Shown here piece by piece: positions 38,745 to 48,335 of a stretch of DNA of 64,000 nucleotides (positions are counted from its first letter, which is position 1; each line of letters opens with the position of its first letter). The stretch comes from an uncultured bacterium (GTDB lineage Bacteria > Verrucomicrobiota > Verrucomicrobiia > Verrucomicrobiales > V1-33), in contig CAJBME010000177.1 of NCBI GenBank assembly GCA_903954065.1, forward strand, positions 17,622-81,621, in the 5' to 3' direction. The translations under genes and the position numbers were made by a program. The notes under the pieces were generated by a model. It searched no databases, was not told the origin of the DNA, and worked only from the letters and a program-made list of their open reading frames with translations.

Positions 38745-40076
38745 ATGAAGGCTCCTCAACATCCCCTCCAAACCATGAAAACCGCCAAATCATTCCGTCA
38801 TTTTTTTGGTGGCCTTGTGGCCGCCGCCGTCAGCATGTTAATCATGCCATTCCCTATCATGGCGGAAGAAAAAACACTGGCCACCTTTGAATCCGAAGAC
38901 TGCCTCGAGGCCTGGACGTCGGTCAATGACGGCGTCATGGGGGGGATTTCCAAGGGAGGTTTTTCACGCACAGACCAAGGAACTTTGATTTTTAAGGGTG
39001 AACTCTCCCTCGAAAACAACGGCGGCTTTGCTTCCATCCGCATGAAGCCAACCCCTCTGGATCTTTCCGGCATGGCCTCCCTCGTTGTGAGGGCCAAGGG
39101 CGACGGGCGTACCTATTGGCTCGAGCTGCGGGCCGCGAACCAGATGGCGGCAAGCTCCTATCGCGCTTACCTCCCCACCAAAGCGGGCGAGTGGGAAGAA
39201 ATCAGTATTCCACTGGCCGATTTCAAACTGCAAGCCTTCGGTCGCGATCTTCCCAGCAAAGCGCTCGATTCCGCTGCCGTGGCCTCGGTCGGAATCACTC
39301 TTGCGGATAAAAAGGCCGGCCCATTTGAATTGGAAATCGAGTCGATGAAAGCCTCCCCGGAGGAGGTGGTGGTTAAAACGGAATCTGCGGGGACTATCGT
39401 CGATATTGCTAAAGCGGCCGGCGGATTCCAGACACTGGTAGCTGCGGTCACCGCTGCTGATCTGGCGGGAGTCCTCTCAGGCGAGGGTCCTTTCACAGTG
39501 CTCGCACCCACAGATGAGGCGTTCGCCAAACTGCCCGCCGGCACTATCGACACCCTACTCAAACCCGAGAACCGGGCCCAACTCGTGGATATCCTCAAGA
39601 ACCACGTTATTGCCGGCGGTGTGACCTTAGCCAAGGCTCTGGAAATGCGCGAGGGGACGACCCTTCAGGGATCGAGCATTTCGATCAAGTTCAGCGACGG
39701 TCGCGTTCAAATTGGAAATGCGACGCTGGTCAAAGCCGATATCGCTGCCTCCAATGGAATCATTCACGTGATCGACCAAGTGCTGCTGCCTTCCAAAGCC
39801 ACTTCAGATCCCCTGACTCCCGCCGGTCTGATCGAGCTGGCCATTAACCGCGGCGTGCCCATCTTCAACAACGGCGATGTGGAGGCTTGTGCCGCGCTCT
39901 ACGAAATCACCTGTGAAGCCCTTCGTTCAATGACGGAGGTTCCCGAAGCCGCCCGCAAAGAAATTGAGCGATCCCTGCAGTCCGCGAGATCCGAGAAATC
40001 TGATCGAAGCACGGCTTGGATTCTGCGTAAAGCGATGGATGGCGCCTGGGAGGCACTGAAGAAACCCAAGGAATAG
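38745..40076 (+). CDS. Secreted CIA30 + fasciclin (FAS1) fusion protein with extra C-terminal helical domain
   Basis: CIA30: TFESEDCLEAWTSVNDGVMGGISKGGF..; FAS1: TIVDIAKAAGGFQTLVAAVTAADLAGVLSGEGPFTVLAPTDEAFAKLP..NGIIHVIDQVLLP. Confidence 0.9.
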   Translation: MKAPQHPLQTMKTAKSFRHFFGGLVAAAVSMLIMPFPIMAEEKTLATFESEDCLEAWTSVNDGVMGGISKGGFSRTDQGTLIFKGELSLENNGGFASIRMKPTPLDLSGMASLVVRAKGDGRTYWLELRAANQMAASSYRAYLPTKAGEWEEISIPLADFKLQAFGRDLPSKALDSAAVASVGITLADKKAGPFELEIESMKASPEEVVVKTESAGTIVDIAKAAGGFQTLVAAVTAADLAGVLSGEGPFTVLAPTDEAFAKLPAGTIDTLLKPENRAQLVDILKNHVIAGGVTLAKALEMREGTTLQGSSISIKFSDGRVQIGNATLVKADIAASNGIIHVIDQVLLPSKATSDPLTPAGLIELAINRGVPIFNNGDVEACAALYEITCEALRSMTEVPEAARKEIERSLQSARSEKSDRSTAWILRKAMDGAWEALKKPKE

Positions 40077-40109
40077 AAATTCCTTCCGCCATTTCCGCGA
40101 CTGCGAAAG

Positions 40110-40182
40110 CACCCGCCACAGCCAACCGCTAGGACGCGTGAAAATGGGTCCAGCCGGCCGACGGCCCGCAAGGCGCCACGGC
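40110..40182 (+). repeat. Dispersed repeat family R2, copy 2
   Basis: ACCCGCCACAGCCAACCGCTAGGACGCGTGAAAATGGGTCCAGCCGGCCGACGGCCCGCAAGGCGCCACGGC, same orientation as the copy at 38539. Confidence 0.75.
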
Positions 40183-40194
40183 CTCAGCCGCCGA

Positions 40195-41619
40195 TCACTC
40201 GCTAAAAAGCCATAAACTCCCAGTGCTGCGCACGTACAAGCGGGGGCCAACCAGCGCCGGCGTGGCGGAAATCGTCTCTCCGAGCTTCACTTGCCGCAGC
40301 ACACTGAAGGCCTCGCCTGCTCCGGCAATAGTAACGACTCCGCGCAACGAACAAAAACACACCTGCATGCCATCGGTGATAGGCGAAGCAAAATAATCGC
40401 CGCCGCCATCCGCACCCAAGCGCTCTCTTTCAAAAACGATCCGCCCGGTGTCCGCCTCCGTGGAAGTGACCATGCCGCCGTCTTGCACGACCACCAGCCG
40501 CCCGTCCAAGAGCACAGGAGAAGTGACTTTGGCCACGCCTTTCTGATGACGCCACTGCACATGCGTCCCCGTCAGATCACCGGTCTGGTCACCGGGATCG
40601 CCCAAGGCGAAAACTCCGTATTCCGCGCGTCGCAAGTAGGCGGCAGCCGTCCCCAGTTCTTCCGACGTAACCGCCCCATCGCGATTGCGATCAACAAAAT
40701 CAAAGCCACCGTCTTTCTGCAGCGGGCCTGATTCAGACAGGGTCAATTTTCCATCCCGATCGGCATCGCCAGCCCACAGCAATTTTTCCATCTGCGGAGG
40801 CATCGCGCCTCCACCTCCCAGACTGCGCGACATAAAATAAACCGCCGCTTCTCCAATCACTGGCGTTGGACACACACTGACCGCCTCTAACCCAGCCACC
40901 GTCCAGCGCTCCGTTCCGTCGGCCAAATTGTATCCCGTAGCCTGCAAATTGCCCGAAACCACCAACTCGACCCGCGGGCCGCGCGACCAGACGACGGGCG
41001 TCGTATAATTGCTCACTGCCGACGGACGCGGCGTTTGCCAGAGCGTGCGGCCGTCGACCGGATCGACCGCCAGCAGCGACGACTGACCGCCCTGCTGGTC
41101 GAGACACACGATGAGTTTGCCCCCGGCCAGCACCGGCGAGGTACCGCTGCCGTTGACCACAAAGGGAACGTCCAGCGGACGCCGCCACACCTCCTGGCCG
41201 TCCATGTTCCACGCCACCAGTCCGAATGAGGGGAAATACCCGTAAACTCGCTCCCCATCGGTCGCCGGGGTAGCCGCCGCATGACTACTGGTCCGATGGA
41301 TTTCCGTCGACAACGCCCCGGGGACTTCGGCTTGCCACCGCAACGCACCCGTCATGGCATCCAGACACCGCAACTGGATCCTCCCGTCCACGACCCCGGT
41401 CAGAAAAAGCTGCTGGCCCCACACCACGGGCGAGGAATGTCCCTCCGGCACAGCGACTTTCCAAACCGCCTCCTCCGGGGCAATTTTGAATGGCAGGCGG
41501 GCGTCCACCGCCACGCCTTGGGAATTGGGACCGCGAAATTGCGGCCATGACGGCACCGGGTCAGCCACGGCCGAGAGTCCGGTCATCGTCAGGCAGGCGA
41601 GAAAATGAAATGAGGCCAT
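40195..41619 (-). CDS. PQQ-like beta-propeller (BamB-like) protein with internal EF-hand pair
   Basis: WPQFRGPNSQGVAVDARLPFKI..HSSPVVWGQQLFLTGV.. propeller; EF-hand-like GDADRDGKLTLSE and DRNRDGAVTSEE. Confidence 0.87.
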   Translation of the reverse strand: MASFHFLACLTMTGLSAVADPVPSWPQFRGPNSQGVAVDARLPFKIAPEEAVWKVAVPEGHSSPVVWGQQLFLTGVVDGRIQLRCLDAMTGALRWQAEVPGALSTEIHRTSSHAAATPATDGERVYGYFPSFGLVAWNMDGQEVWRRPLDVPFVVNGSGTSPVLAGGKLIVCLDQQGGQSSLLAVDPVDGRTLWQTPRPSAVSNYTTPVVWSRGPRVELVVSGNLQATGYNLADGTERWTVAGLEAVSVCPTPVIGEAAVYFMSRSLGGGGAMPPQMEKLLWAGDADRDGKLTLSESGPLQKDGGFDFVDRNRDGAVTSEELGTAAAYLRRAEYGVFALGDPGDQTGDLTGTHVQWRHQKGVAKVTSPVLLDGRLVVVQDGGMVTSTEADTGRIVFERERLGADGGGDYFASPITDGMQVCFCSLRGVVTIAGAGEAFSVLRQVKLGETISATPALVGPRLYVRSTGSLWLFSE

Positions 41620-41727
41620 GGAGTAGTCAGCGGGGAAGACGAAGCGAGCAGTGATCGGAACAATCCATCGAGAGTGAGTGGAAGGAGAAAAAAATGGCGC
41701 TGGGTCCCAGCCGGGACCCGGGCTGGT

Positions 41728-43152
41728 TTACGAGGCGCCATTCCCTTGGGCCGCCGCCGCTGCTGCGGCTGCCGCCGGTTGCAGACGTTTCTCCCACACA
41801 TACCGCCGGAAGAGCACCTTCAACGAAGCTGTCAGCGGAACCGCCAGCAATACGCCGAGAAATCCGCCAATGAGCAGCGACCAGAACAACACCGAGAAAA
41901 TAACCGTCAACGGGTGCAACCCGACAGAATCACCCACAATCTTCGGCTGGGTCACAAAACTGTTCACCTGCTGCACCACCACAAAAATAGCACTGACCAC
42001 CAACGGATAGACCCAGATCTGGTCGGGAAAAATACTCCACGTATTGACATAATGCCGCACCACCATCCCCGTGGCCGGATCCATAATGCCAGCCCCCGGC
42101 ACCCCGCCAGGGCCAGACGCCGTTTGACCAAAATGACTGATGGCAATCAATACCGCCGGAATCCAACAAACAAGACTGCCCACATACGGCAGCAACCCAA
42201 GCAAGGCGACAAAAATGCCAATCAACAACCCGCCGGGTAACCCGATCAGTTTGAGAAAAAGTCCGACCAATAATCCATCAATCAGACTCACCAACATCTG
42301 CCCGCGGAAAAAGGCGATCAGGTACCCGTTGATCTCCGTCAGCGCACTGACGACTTCACTCTTAAATTGCGACTCCTTCAACGGCAGATAGTCGCTCCAC
42401 GTGCGCTTGATGCTGTCGCTCTCTTTCAAAAAATAATACAAATACAGCGGCACCAGAAAAAAGCCGACGATGTAACCGGCCAGACCCAGAAACCCCGTGA
42501 ATCCACTCGCCGCAAAGGCTCCCGCTTTTTTCACCAGCAGTTGGGTATGCTTCTGCAGCCACTGACGCGAACTAAAACTCGAAGTAGCTTCCACGGCATC
42601 CTCCGGCACAGGATCCACCGCAGCCAATGCCTCGGCCGCCGGCGCCACAGGCGGCACCACAGCCGGTGCCACGGGCGGTTCCACCGGCTTGGGTTTCTCC
42701 GGGGACGCCTGACTCAAGGAAAAACGCTCCCAGAATGTATCGATGGAACCAAAGGCCTTGTCCGAAAATGTCCGGACGTTTTCCACGATGTCAGCGAGCT
42801 CGCGGTTTTCGAACCAAGCGGATGACTGGCGCACCGCGGGCACTACTACCATCGTAGCCAGCAGCAGGATCATGAGATGGAAACTGCTGAAAATAATCAG
42901 CATAGCTCTGGTCCGGGGCGCGCCGCGGTCCGTGAGTTTGCGAATCAATGGTTCCAGTAGATAAGCAATGATGCCAGCCACAGCCAAGGGCACCAGCACC
43001 GGCTGTAAAAACACCAAAACCCGCATCACCAGCCAGATCAGAAAAACCGCCACCGCACCAATCGAGACGATGGAGAATCCAGTCACCGCCCCCCACAACA
43101 CCTTGCGCTGAAACAAGGTGGGCCAGCGATGATCAGTATCTGATGAGTCCAC
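41728..43152 (-). CDS. AI-2E family transporter (PerM-like)
   Basis: AGIIAYLLEPLIRKLTDRGAPRTRAMLIIF...FFRGQMLVSLIDGLLVGLFLKLIGLPGGLLIGIFVALLGLLPYVGS... Confidence 0.92.
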   Translation of the reverse strand: MDSSDTDHRWPTLFQRKVLWGAVTGFSIVSIGAVAVFLIWLVMRVLVFLQPVLVPLAVAGIIAYLLEPLIRKLTDRGAPRTRAMLIIFSSFHLMILLLATMVVVPAVRQSSAWFENRELADIVENVRTFSDKAFGSIDTFWERFSLSQASPEKPKPVEPPVAPAVVPPVAPAAEALAAVDPVPEDAVEATSSFSSRQWLQKHTQLLVKKAGAFAASGFTGFLGLAGYIVGFFLVPLYLYYFLKESDSIKRTWSDYLPLKESQFKSEVVSALTEINGYLIAFFRGQMLVSLIDGLLVGLFLKLIGLPGGLLIGIFVALLGLLPYVGSLVCWIPAVLIAISHFGQTASGPGGVPGAGIMDPATGMVVRHYVNTWSIFPDQIWVYPLVVSAIFVVVQQVNSFVTQPKIVGDSVGLHPLTVIFSVLFWSLLIGGFLGVLLAVPLTASLKVLFRRYVWEKRLQPAAAAAAAAAQGNGAS

Positions 43153-43213
43153 AGTCGCTTAGTAAGCGAAGTCATCGCCCATCCGTCAAGCCCGCTGTCA
43201 GCCCCAGCCCGCG

Positions 43214-44620
43214 TCACACCGCCAGCGGCCGCAACGTCAGCACACACTCAAGATGTTTGGTCTGCGGAAACAAATCAAACGGCTGCACCTCGTGCACCCC
43301 ATATCCCGCCGCCAGAAATAACCGCAAATCCCGCATCTGCGTGGCCGGATTACACGACACATACACACACGCCGACGGACGGAAAAGAAGCAGCTGCTCA
43401 ATAAACGCCTCCGAACACCCAGCCCGCGGCGGGTCAATCAACACCACCGTCTCCGCCGCCGCAAACGTGATGCCCGCAAAAATCGCCTCCGCCGAAGCCG
43501 CCAGAAAGGTCGCGTTGACCACCCCGTTCTCAACCGCGTTGGCCCGCGCCTGCGCCACCGCACTCTCGCTAATCTCAACCCCAGCCACCGCCTCAAAATA
43601 ATCCGCCGCCGCAATCGCAAATAATCCAGACCCACCATACGCATCCACCAGAAAACGCGCGCCCCCCGCCGCCGCCGCACGCGTGATATACCCGACAAAT
43701 GCCGGCAAAATCGACGGGTTGTTCTGGAAAAAATCGCCCGCTAAATGCCGAAAACGCCACTCCCGCGCCGGAGATCCTTCGGCCGCACCTTCGCTCTCGT
43801 TTTCGTCCATCAGCCGCCCGACCGCACTCACCATGGCCGCGCGTGGATCTGTCAGCACACGACCGTCAGCATCCTCGCGCAACAGCAAGGTGGCCCCGTT
43901 TTTATAGCGGGCGACCTGACTTCGCGCCTCGTCACGCACTCCGCCCAGCGCCTCGTTAAGGGCATCGGTCGCAATATCGCAGCGCGGCACGTCAACCAGC
44001 TGCGAGCGGGTGCCAGCACGCAGGAACCCGATCTCGCCGAGCCCTCCGTGTTTGGGCCGAGAAAAATGCGGCGTAATCTTTGAGCGATAGCCGTACGGTC
44101 GGGGTGATCCGATCACCTCGTTAACGGGGAACTCCACGCCCGCCATGTGCTTCAACAATTCAGCCACCTGCTGGCGTTTCCATTGCAGCTGATCGGCATA
44201 CGCCAAATGCTGGTACTGGCAGCCACCACACACGCCAAAAAGCGCACACCGCGGCGCCACCCGCGCCAGTGACGGCTCCAGGACCGCCACTAAGTCGGCC
44301 TCGGAGAAATTTTTCTGATTGCGGAATATTCTCGCCCGCACCAGCTCTCCCGGCAGGGCGAAGGGAACCATCACCACCCAGCCAGACTTGCCCGCACTCC
44401 CCTCACCCGCTCCGCCGTCCGCCGCGTCCTCCATCGCCGCCGCAGCAACCACCACTCCCTCCGTCGCCGCACCCACGCGCCCGCTCAGATCAACGCGAGC
44501 CAGCCCCTGTCCCATGTTGGTCAGCGTCTCAATACGCAGCTCCACCTCCTCGTGATAAGCGAAGGGAAACGGACGAAAGGCGCGCGGTGGCGGTTTGGGG
44601 GATGAAATCGACGGGGACAA
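43214..44620 (-). CDS. rlmD: TRAM-domain 23S rRNA (uracil-5-)-methyltransferase RlmD/RumA-type
   Basis: CALFGVCGGCQYQHLAYADQLQWKRQQV (4Fe-4S); FLVDAYGGSGLFAIA; VLIDPPRAGCSEAFIEQLL; YVSCNPATQMRDL. Confidence 0.9.
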   Translation of the reverse strand: MSPSISSPKPPPRAFRPFPFAYHEEVELRIETLTNMGQGLARVDLSGRVGAATEGVVVAAAAMEDAADGGAGEGSAGKSGWVVMVPFALPGELVRARIFRNQKNFSEADLVAVLEPSLARVAPRCALFGVCGGCQYQHLAYADQLQWKRQQVAELLKHMAGVEFPVNEVIGSPRPYGYRSKITPHFSRPKHGGLGEIGFLRAGTRSQLVDVPRCDIATDALNEALGGVRDEARSQVARYKNGATLLLREDADGRVLTDPRAAMVSAVGRLMDENESEGAAEGSPAREWRFRHLAGDFFQNNPSILPAFVGYITRAAAAGGARFLVDAYGGSGLFAIAAADYFEAVAGVEISESAVAQARANAVENGVVNATFLAASAEAIFAGITFAAAETVVLIDPPRAGCSEAFIEQLLLFRPSACVYVSCNPATQMRDLRLFLAAGYGVHEVQPFDLFPQTKHLECVLTLRPLAV

Positions 44621-44673
44621 GCTGCCAATTAAGCGCGGGATGGCAGAAAATCATGTCGAAGTCACAGCCGACA

Positions 44674-44694
44674 CGACGCACGACGCACGACGCA
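44674..44694 (+). repeat. Three tandem copies of CGACGCA (7 nt)
   Basis: CGACGCACGACGCACGACGCA read directly. Confidence 0.95.
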
Positions 44695-44879
44695 CGGCTG
44701 CTGGTTGATTTTATTGTGTCGACGCTCCCACTCCCCCCGACGGCCTGCTGATTCGCCTGCTGATTTCTCGATAAGCGGTCGATCATCGGTTCCCCAATCC
44801 ATCTGCTGCCCCCGGCGGTTATTCATCGGCGGACATCACGAAGACTTGAGTTGTGCCTCCGGCTCTCAAGGATGGTCTG

Positions 44880-45944
44880 ATGCAGCCGATTCCACTTCGC
44901 ACCACCGTTATTGGTAGTTATCCCTTTCCAAGCTGGCTGGAGATGGCCAGCGGCCAGCTGGACAAATTTGGTCCAGCTGATTTGTCCGAGATTCAGGATG
45001 ATGCCGCGGTCTGTGCCATTCACGACCAGCTGGCGGCCGGGCTGGAAGTCATCACGGATGGCGAGCAGACCCGTCTGGATTTCAATCTTTCTTTTTACGG
45101 TTACATTGAAGGCATTCATCTAGAAAGCGCTCCGCCGCGGCGGTGGGGCCCTCCGGCCCACGACCAGCGGGGGAAACACCCGGTCATCAGCGATCTACTC
45201 GCGCCCCGGGGGCTGGGCGTCGTCGACGAATTCCGGCGGCTGCGGCGCCTCGTCACGGCTCAGGCGCAGCCGGGCGGCGCCCCGCACCCGATCCTAAAAG
45301 CCTCGGTCCCCGGACCTTACACCCTCTCCGGCCGCCTGCTGCCCAATGCCCAGTACCCGGACCGCTGGGCCCTCACCGAAGCGCTGCTGCCCATCGTCAG
45401 ACAAGAACTGGCCGACCTCGTCGACGCCGGATGCCAAGAAATCACCGTCGATGAACCCTCCATGAGCTGCTACGGATACAAAGAGGATCCAACCCGTTTC
45501 GTTGAAATTTTTAACCGCACGGTGGAGCCTGCCATCGGCCGGACACGACTGTCGACCCACCTGTGCTTCGGAAATTACAAAGCGCGCGCCGTGGCCCCAC
45601 GCCAATACGCGCCCCTTTACCCGGCCTTCCACAACCTCGCCGTCGACGAAGTGCACCTCGAAATGGCCAGCCGTGAGTTTTCTGAAATCGAAATCATCCG
45701 CGACATCACCGAACAGGGAAAAGACGTCTGTGTCGGCATCATCGATGTGAAAAGTTACTTCATCGAACAACCAGACGATGTGGCCGCTCGCGTGCGCCGG
45801 TGCCTCGCCTTCGCCCCCGCGGAAAAATTGAGTTTCGCCCCTGACTGCGGGCTCAGCCAGACCGCGCGCTGGGCCAGCCGCCAAAAACTCGCTCACATGG
45901 TCACTGGCGTAAAGCAGGTGCGCGCGGAACTCGGCCTCGCCTGA
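44880..45944 (+). CDS. Cobalamin-independent methionine synthase C-terminal-like (MetE/epoxyalkane-CoM-transferase-like) protein
   Basis: LRTTVIGSYPFPSWLE...VITDGEQTRLDFNLSFYGYIEGI...LSTHLCFGNY...DVCVGIIDVKSYFIE...LSFAPDCGLSQT. Confidence 0.88.
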   Translation: MQPIPLRTTVIGSYPFPSWLEMASGQLDKFGPADLSEIQDDAAVCAIHDQLAAGLEVITDGEQTRLDFNLSFYGYIEGIHLESAPPRRWGPPAHDQRGKHPVISDLLAPRGLGVVDEFRRLRRLVTAQAQPGGAPHPILKASVPGPYTLSGRLLPNAQYPDRWALTEALLPIVRQELADLVDAGCQEITVDEPSMSCYGYKEDPTRFVEIFNRTVEPAIGRTRLSTHLCFGNYKARAVAPRQYAPLYPAFHNLAVDEVHLEMASREFSEIEIIRDITEQGKDVCVGIIDVKSYFIEQPDDVAARVRRCLAFAPAEKLSFAPDCGLSQTARWASRQKLAHMVTGVKQVRAELGLA

Positions 45945-46047
45945 CAGGGCGCTCGCGGAGGCGTCGCGCAGAGTCGCTCACGGAGGCGCGCCATCGGTGT
46001 GGCGGGCCTCGAGTCCACAGGGGAGTGCCCGCGCGGCGAACCACGCC

Positions 46048-46155
46048 TTCCCAGAAATCCCCAATGTCATGCCCTCGGCTCTCGCATGGCGCCCCGTTGC
46101 GGCTCAAGTCGTGGCCAGGTATCGAAGAGTGGGGGCTCAATTTTCTTTTGAGGGT
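46048..46155 (+). repeat. Dispersed repeat family R1, copy A (upstream of lysA)
   Basis: TTCCCAG...CATGCCCTCGGCTCTCGCATGGCGCCCCGTTGCGGCTCAAGTCGTGGC...GGGGGCTCAATTTTCTTTTGAGGGT, matched by 63652-63763 on the minus strand. Confidence 0.85.
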
Positions 46156-46224
46156 AAATGCGTGGCCTCGCCATGAGCATTTGCATGATTCACCGGCCAA
46201 TGGCAATGGTGGTGATTTTTTCTC

Positions 46225-47505
46225 ATGAGTCATTCTCCGGAACTTCTGCATCGTCTGGCGGACACCGTCGGCACCCCATATTGGTTGTATGATGCTGCCC
46301 TGCTGCGGCAGCGGATAGCGGACATCAAGTTCATCACGGGCACGCCTGGCGTGCAGGCACGATTTGCAATGAAGGCGTGCCCGGCGACCAAAGTTTTGCG
46401 CGAAATGGCGGCGGCGGGCATCTGGATTGACGCGGTGTCTGGCAATGAAGTATTGCGCGCCCTGCAGGCCGGGCACCCTGAAGGCAACGATCCACCGGTC
46501 ATTTGCTTCACGGCCGATGTGTTCCGGGACAATGCCCTGGAAGTAGTGCTGAAGCACAATGTCCTTCCGAATTTGGGCTCCCCCGGCATGGTGGATGTCC
46601 TGCGTCACGCCGGTTATCGCGGGCCCGTCTCCATGCGGATCAACCCGGGCTTCGGGCATGGCCATGTCAATTCCTGCGACACCGGCGGCCCGAGCAGTAA
46701 ACACGGCATCTGGATCGATGACGCCACTCGCGTTAAAGAGGCCGCTGAACGATCAGGATTGCGCGTCGTCATGCTCCACAGCCACATCGGTAGCGGACCG
46801 CAATTCGATGAACTCGTCGACAACTTGTCGCGCCTAGCCGACGAATTTTCCCGGATTGCCACTCACTTCACGCATCTCGAAGCCGTCAATCTAGGCGGCG
46901 GCATCCCGCATAATTACCGCGATCCCGCCGCCACTGTGCCGCTCGAAAAATTACGCGACTTGTTCGCGGAAGCACGGAAACGGCTGTGCTGGTCCATCGG
47001 TCGCGACATCCGCCTCGAGATCGAACCCGGCCGCTACTTCGTCGCACCCACCGCCACGTTGGTCACCGCAGTCACCGACGTCAAACACACCGTGACCAAT
47101 GCCAAAGGCTCAGGCGCCACCTTCGCGATGGTTGATGCCGGCTTTGTCGACCTCGTGCGCCCGGCCATGTACGGCAGCCACCACCGCATCGAAGTCGTCG
47201 GCCGCATGCATGAGGAGTATCGTGAACCGATGGTCATTGCCGGCCCGTTGTGTGAAAGCGGCGATGTTTTCACGCGTGACGAGACCGAGCTCCTGCAGCC
47301 GCGCGACCTGCCGCGGCCGCGCGTCGGAGAACTCCTCACCATCCACGATGCGGGCGCGTACGGCTATGCCATGAGCAGCAATTACAACTCCATTGGCAAG
47401 GCTCCCCAACTGTGGCTGGAGCCGGACGGTTCAGTGGAGGTCATTTCCCGGCGCGAGACCATCGATGACATCCTGAAAGCGGAAACTTCAGAACTCCTTG
47501 GTTAG
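46225..47505 (+). CDS. lysA: Diaminopimelate decarboxylase
   Basis: PYWLYDAALLRQRIADIKFI...RFAMKACPATKVLREM...AVNLGGGIPHNYRDP...EPGRYFVAPTATLVTAVTDVK; PLP-dependent group IV decarboxylase. Confidence 0.93.
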   Translation: MSHSPELLHRLADTVGTPYWLYDAALLRQRIADIKFITGTPGVQARFAMKACPATKVLREMAAAGIWIDAVSGNEVLRALQAGHPEGNDPPVICFTADVFRDNALEVVLKHNVLPNLGSPGMVDVLRHAGYRGPVSMRINPGFGHGHVNSCDTGGPSSKHGIWIDDATRVKEAAERSGLRVVMLHSHIGSGPQFDELVDNLSRLADEFSRIATHFTHLEAVNLGGGIPHNYRDPAATVPLEKLRDLFAEARKRLCWSIGRDIRLEIEPGRYFVAPTATLVTAVTDVKHTVTNAKGSGATFAMVDAGFVDLVRPAMYGSHHRIEVVGRMHEEYREPMVIAGPLCESGDVFTRDETELLQPRDLPRPRVGELLTIHDAGAYGYAMSSNYNSIGKAPQLWLEPDGSVEVISRRETIDDILKAETSELLG

Positions 47506-47511
47506 GAGGAC

Positions 47512-48234
47512 CTAGATTTCCGGAGATGCCTCTGCGGGTTTTTCCGTCGGAGGCGGAGTAAAGTCTTTTTTGTTTTCGAGGACTTTGTCCACGATGCCGT
47601 AGTGAGCGGCTTCTTCGGCGGTCATCCAGTGATCGCGATCGGCATCGCGATCGACTTCATCGGCGGTTTTGCCGCAATGATGAGCGATGATGCGGTTGAG
47701 GCGCTTTTTCAGTTTGTACATGTGGTTCACGCTGCGCTCAACGTCGCTGGCGGTCCCCTGAGCGCCGCCGCTCACCTGGTGGATCATGATATCGGAGTTA
47801 GGCAAAGCGAAGCGTTTGCCCTTAGTGCCCGCGCACAGCAGCACAGCCCCCATGCTCGCCGCCATACCGATGACATACGTGTGGATGTCGCAGCTGACGA
47901 ACTGCATGGTGTCGTAAATGGCCAATCCGGCGGACACGCTGCCCCCGGGACTGTTGATATACAGGTGAATGTCCTTCGTCGGCTCCGCCATTTGCAGGAA
48001 GAGAAACTGGGCGATGACCGCATTGGCCACCTGATTGTACGGGTCAATCTCCGAACCGATGAAAACAATGCGGTCTTTCAAAAGCCGACTGTAAATGTCA
48101 TAGCTGCGCTCCATCCTCCCTTCAGTCTCAACCACGATGGGAATCACGTTGTTGCGCAAATCACCCGCAGACATGCGATGCAGGTCGGCAGGAGAATACG
48201 ATGAGAGAGCGGGGCGGTGGTGAAGAATGTTCAT
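47512..48234 (-). CDS. clpP: ATP-dependent Clp protease proteolytic subunit
   Basis: DIYSRLLKDRIVFIGSEIDP...LYINSPGGSVSAGLAIYDTMQF...GMAASMGAVLLCAGTKGKRFALPNSDIMIHQ. Confidence 0.97.
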   Translation of the reverse strand: MNILHHRPALSSYSPADLHRMSAGDLRNNVIPIVVETEGRMERSYDIYSRLLKDRIVFIGSEIDPYNQVANAVIAQFLFLQMAEPTKDIHLYINSPGGSVSAGLAIYDTMQFVSCDIHTYVIGMAASMGAVLLCAGTKGKRFALPNSDIMIHQVSGGAQGTASDVERSVNHMYKLKKRLNRIIAHHCGKTADEVDRDADRDHWMTAEEAAHYGIVDKVLENKKDFTPPPTEKPAEASPEI

Positions 48235-48335
48235 CGGTGACGGGTATGAAAGAATACGCTGGGGAATGACTGGGAGGGGCAGGAAATGACAAAAAGTGAG
48301 GGGCGGCGAACGAGCCGCCGCCCCCCATCATAAAC

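Noticed and set aside
44674-44694. CGACGCA repeats considered as a CRISPR or satellite
   Set aside because: Only three 7-nt units, no spacers and no cas genes; simple slippage repeat.
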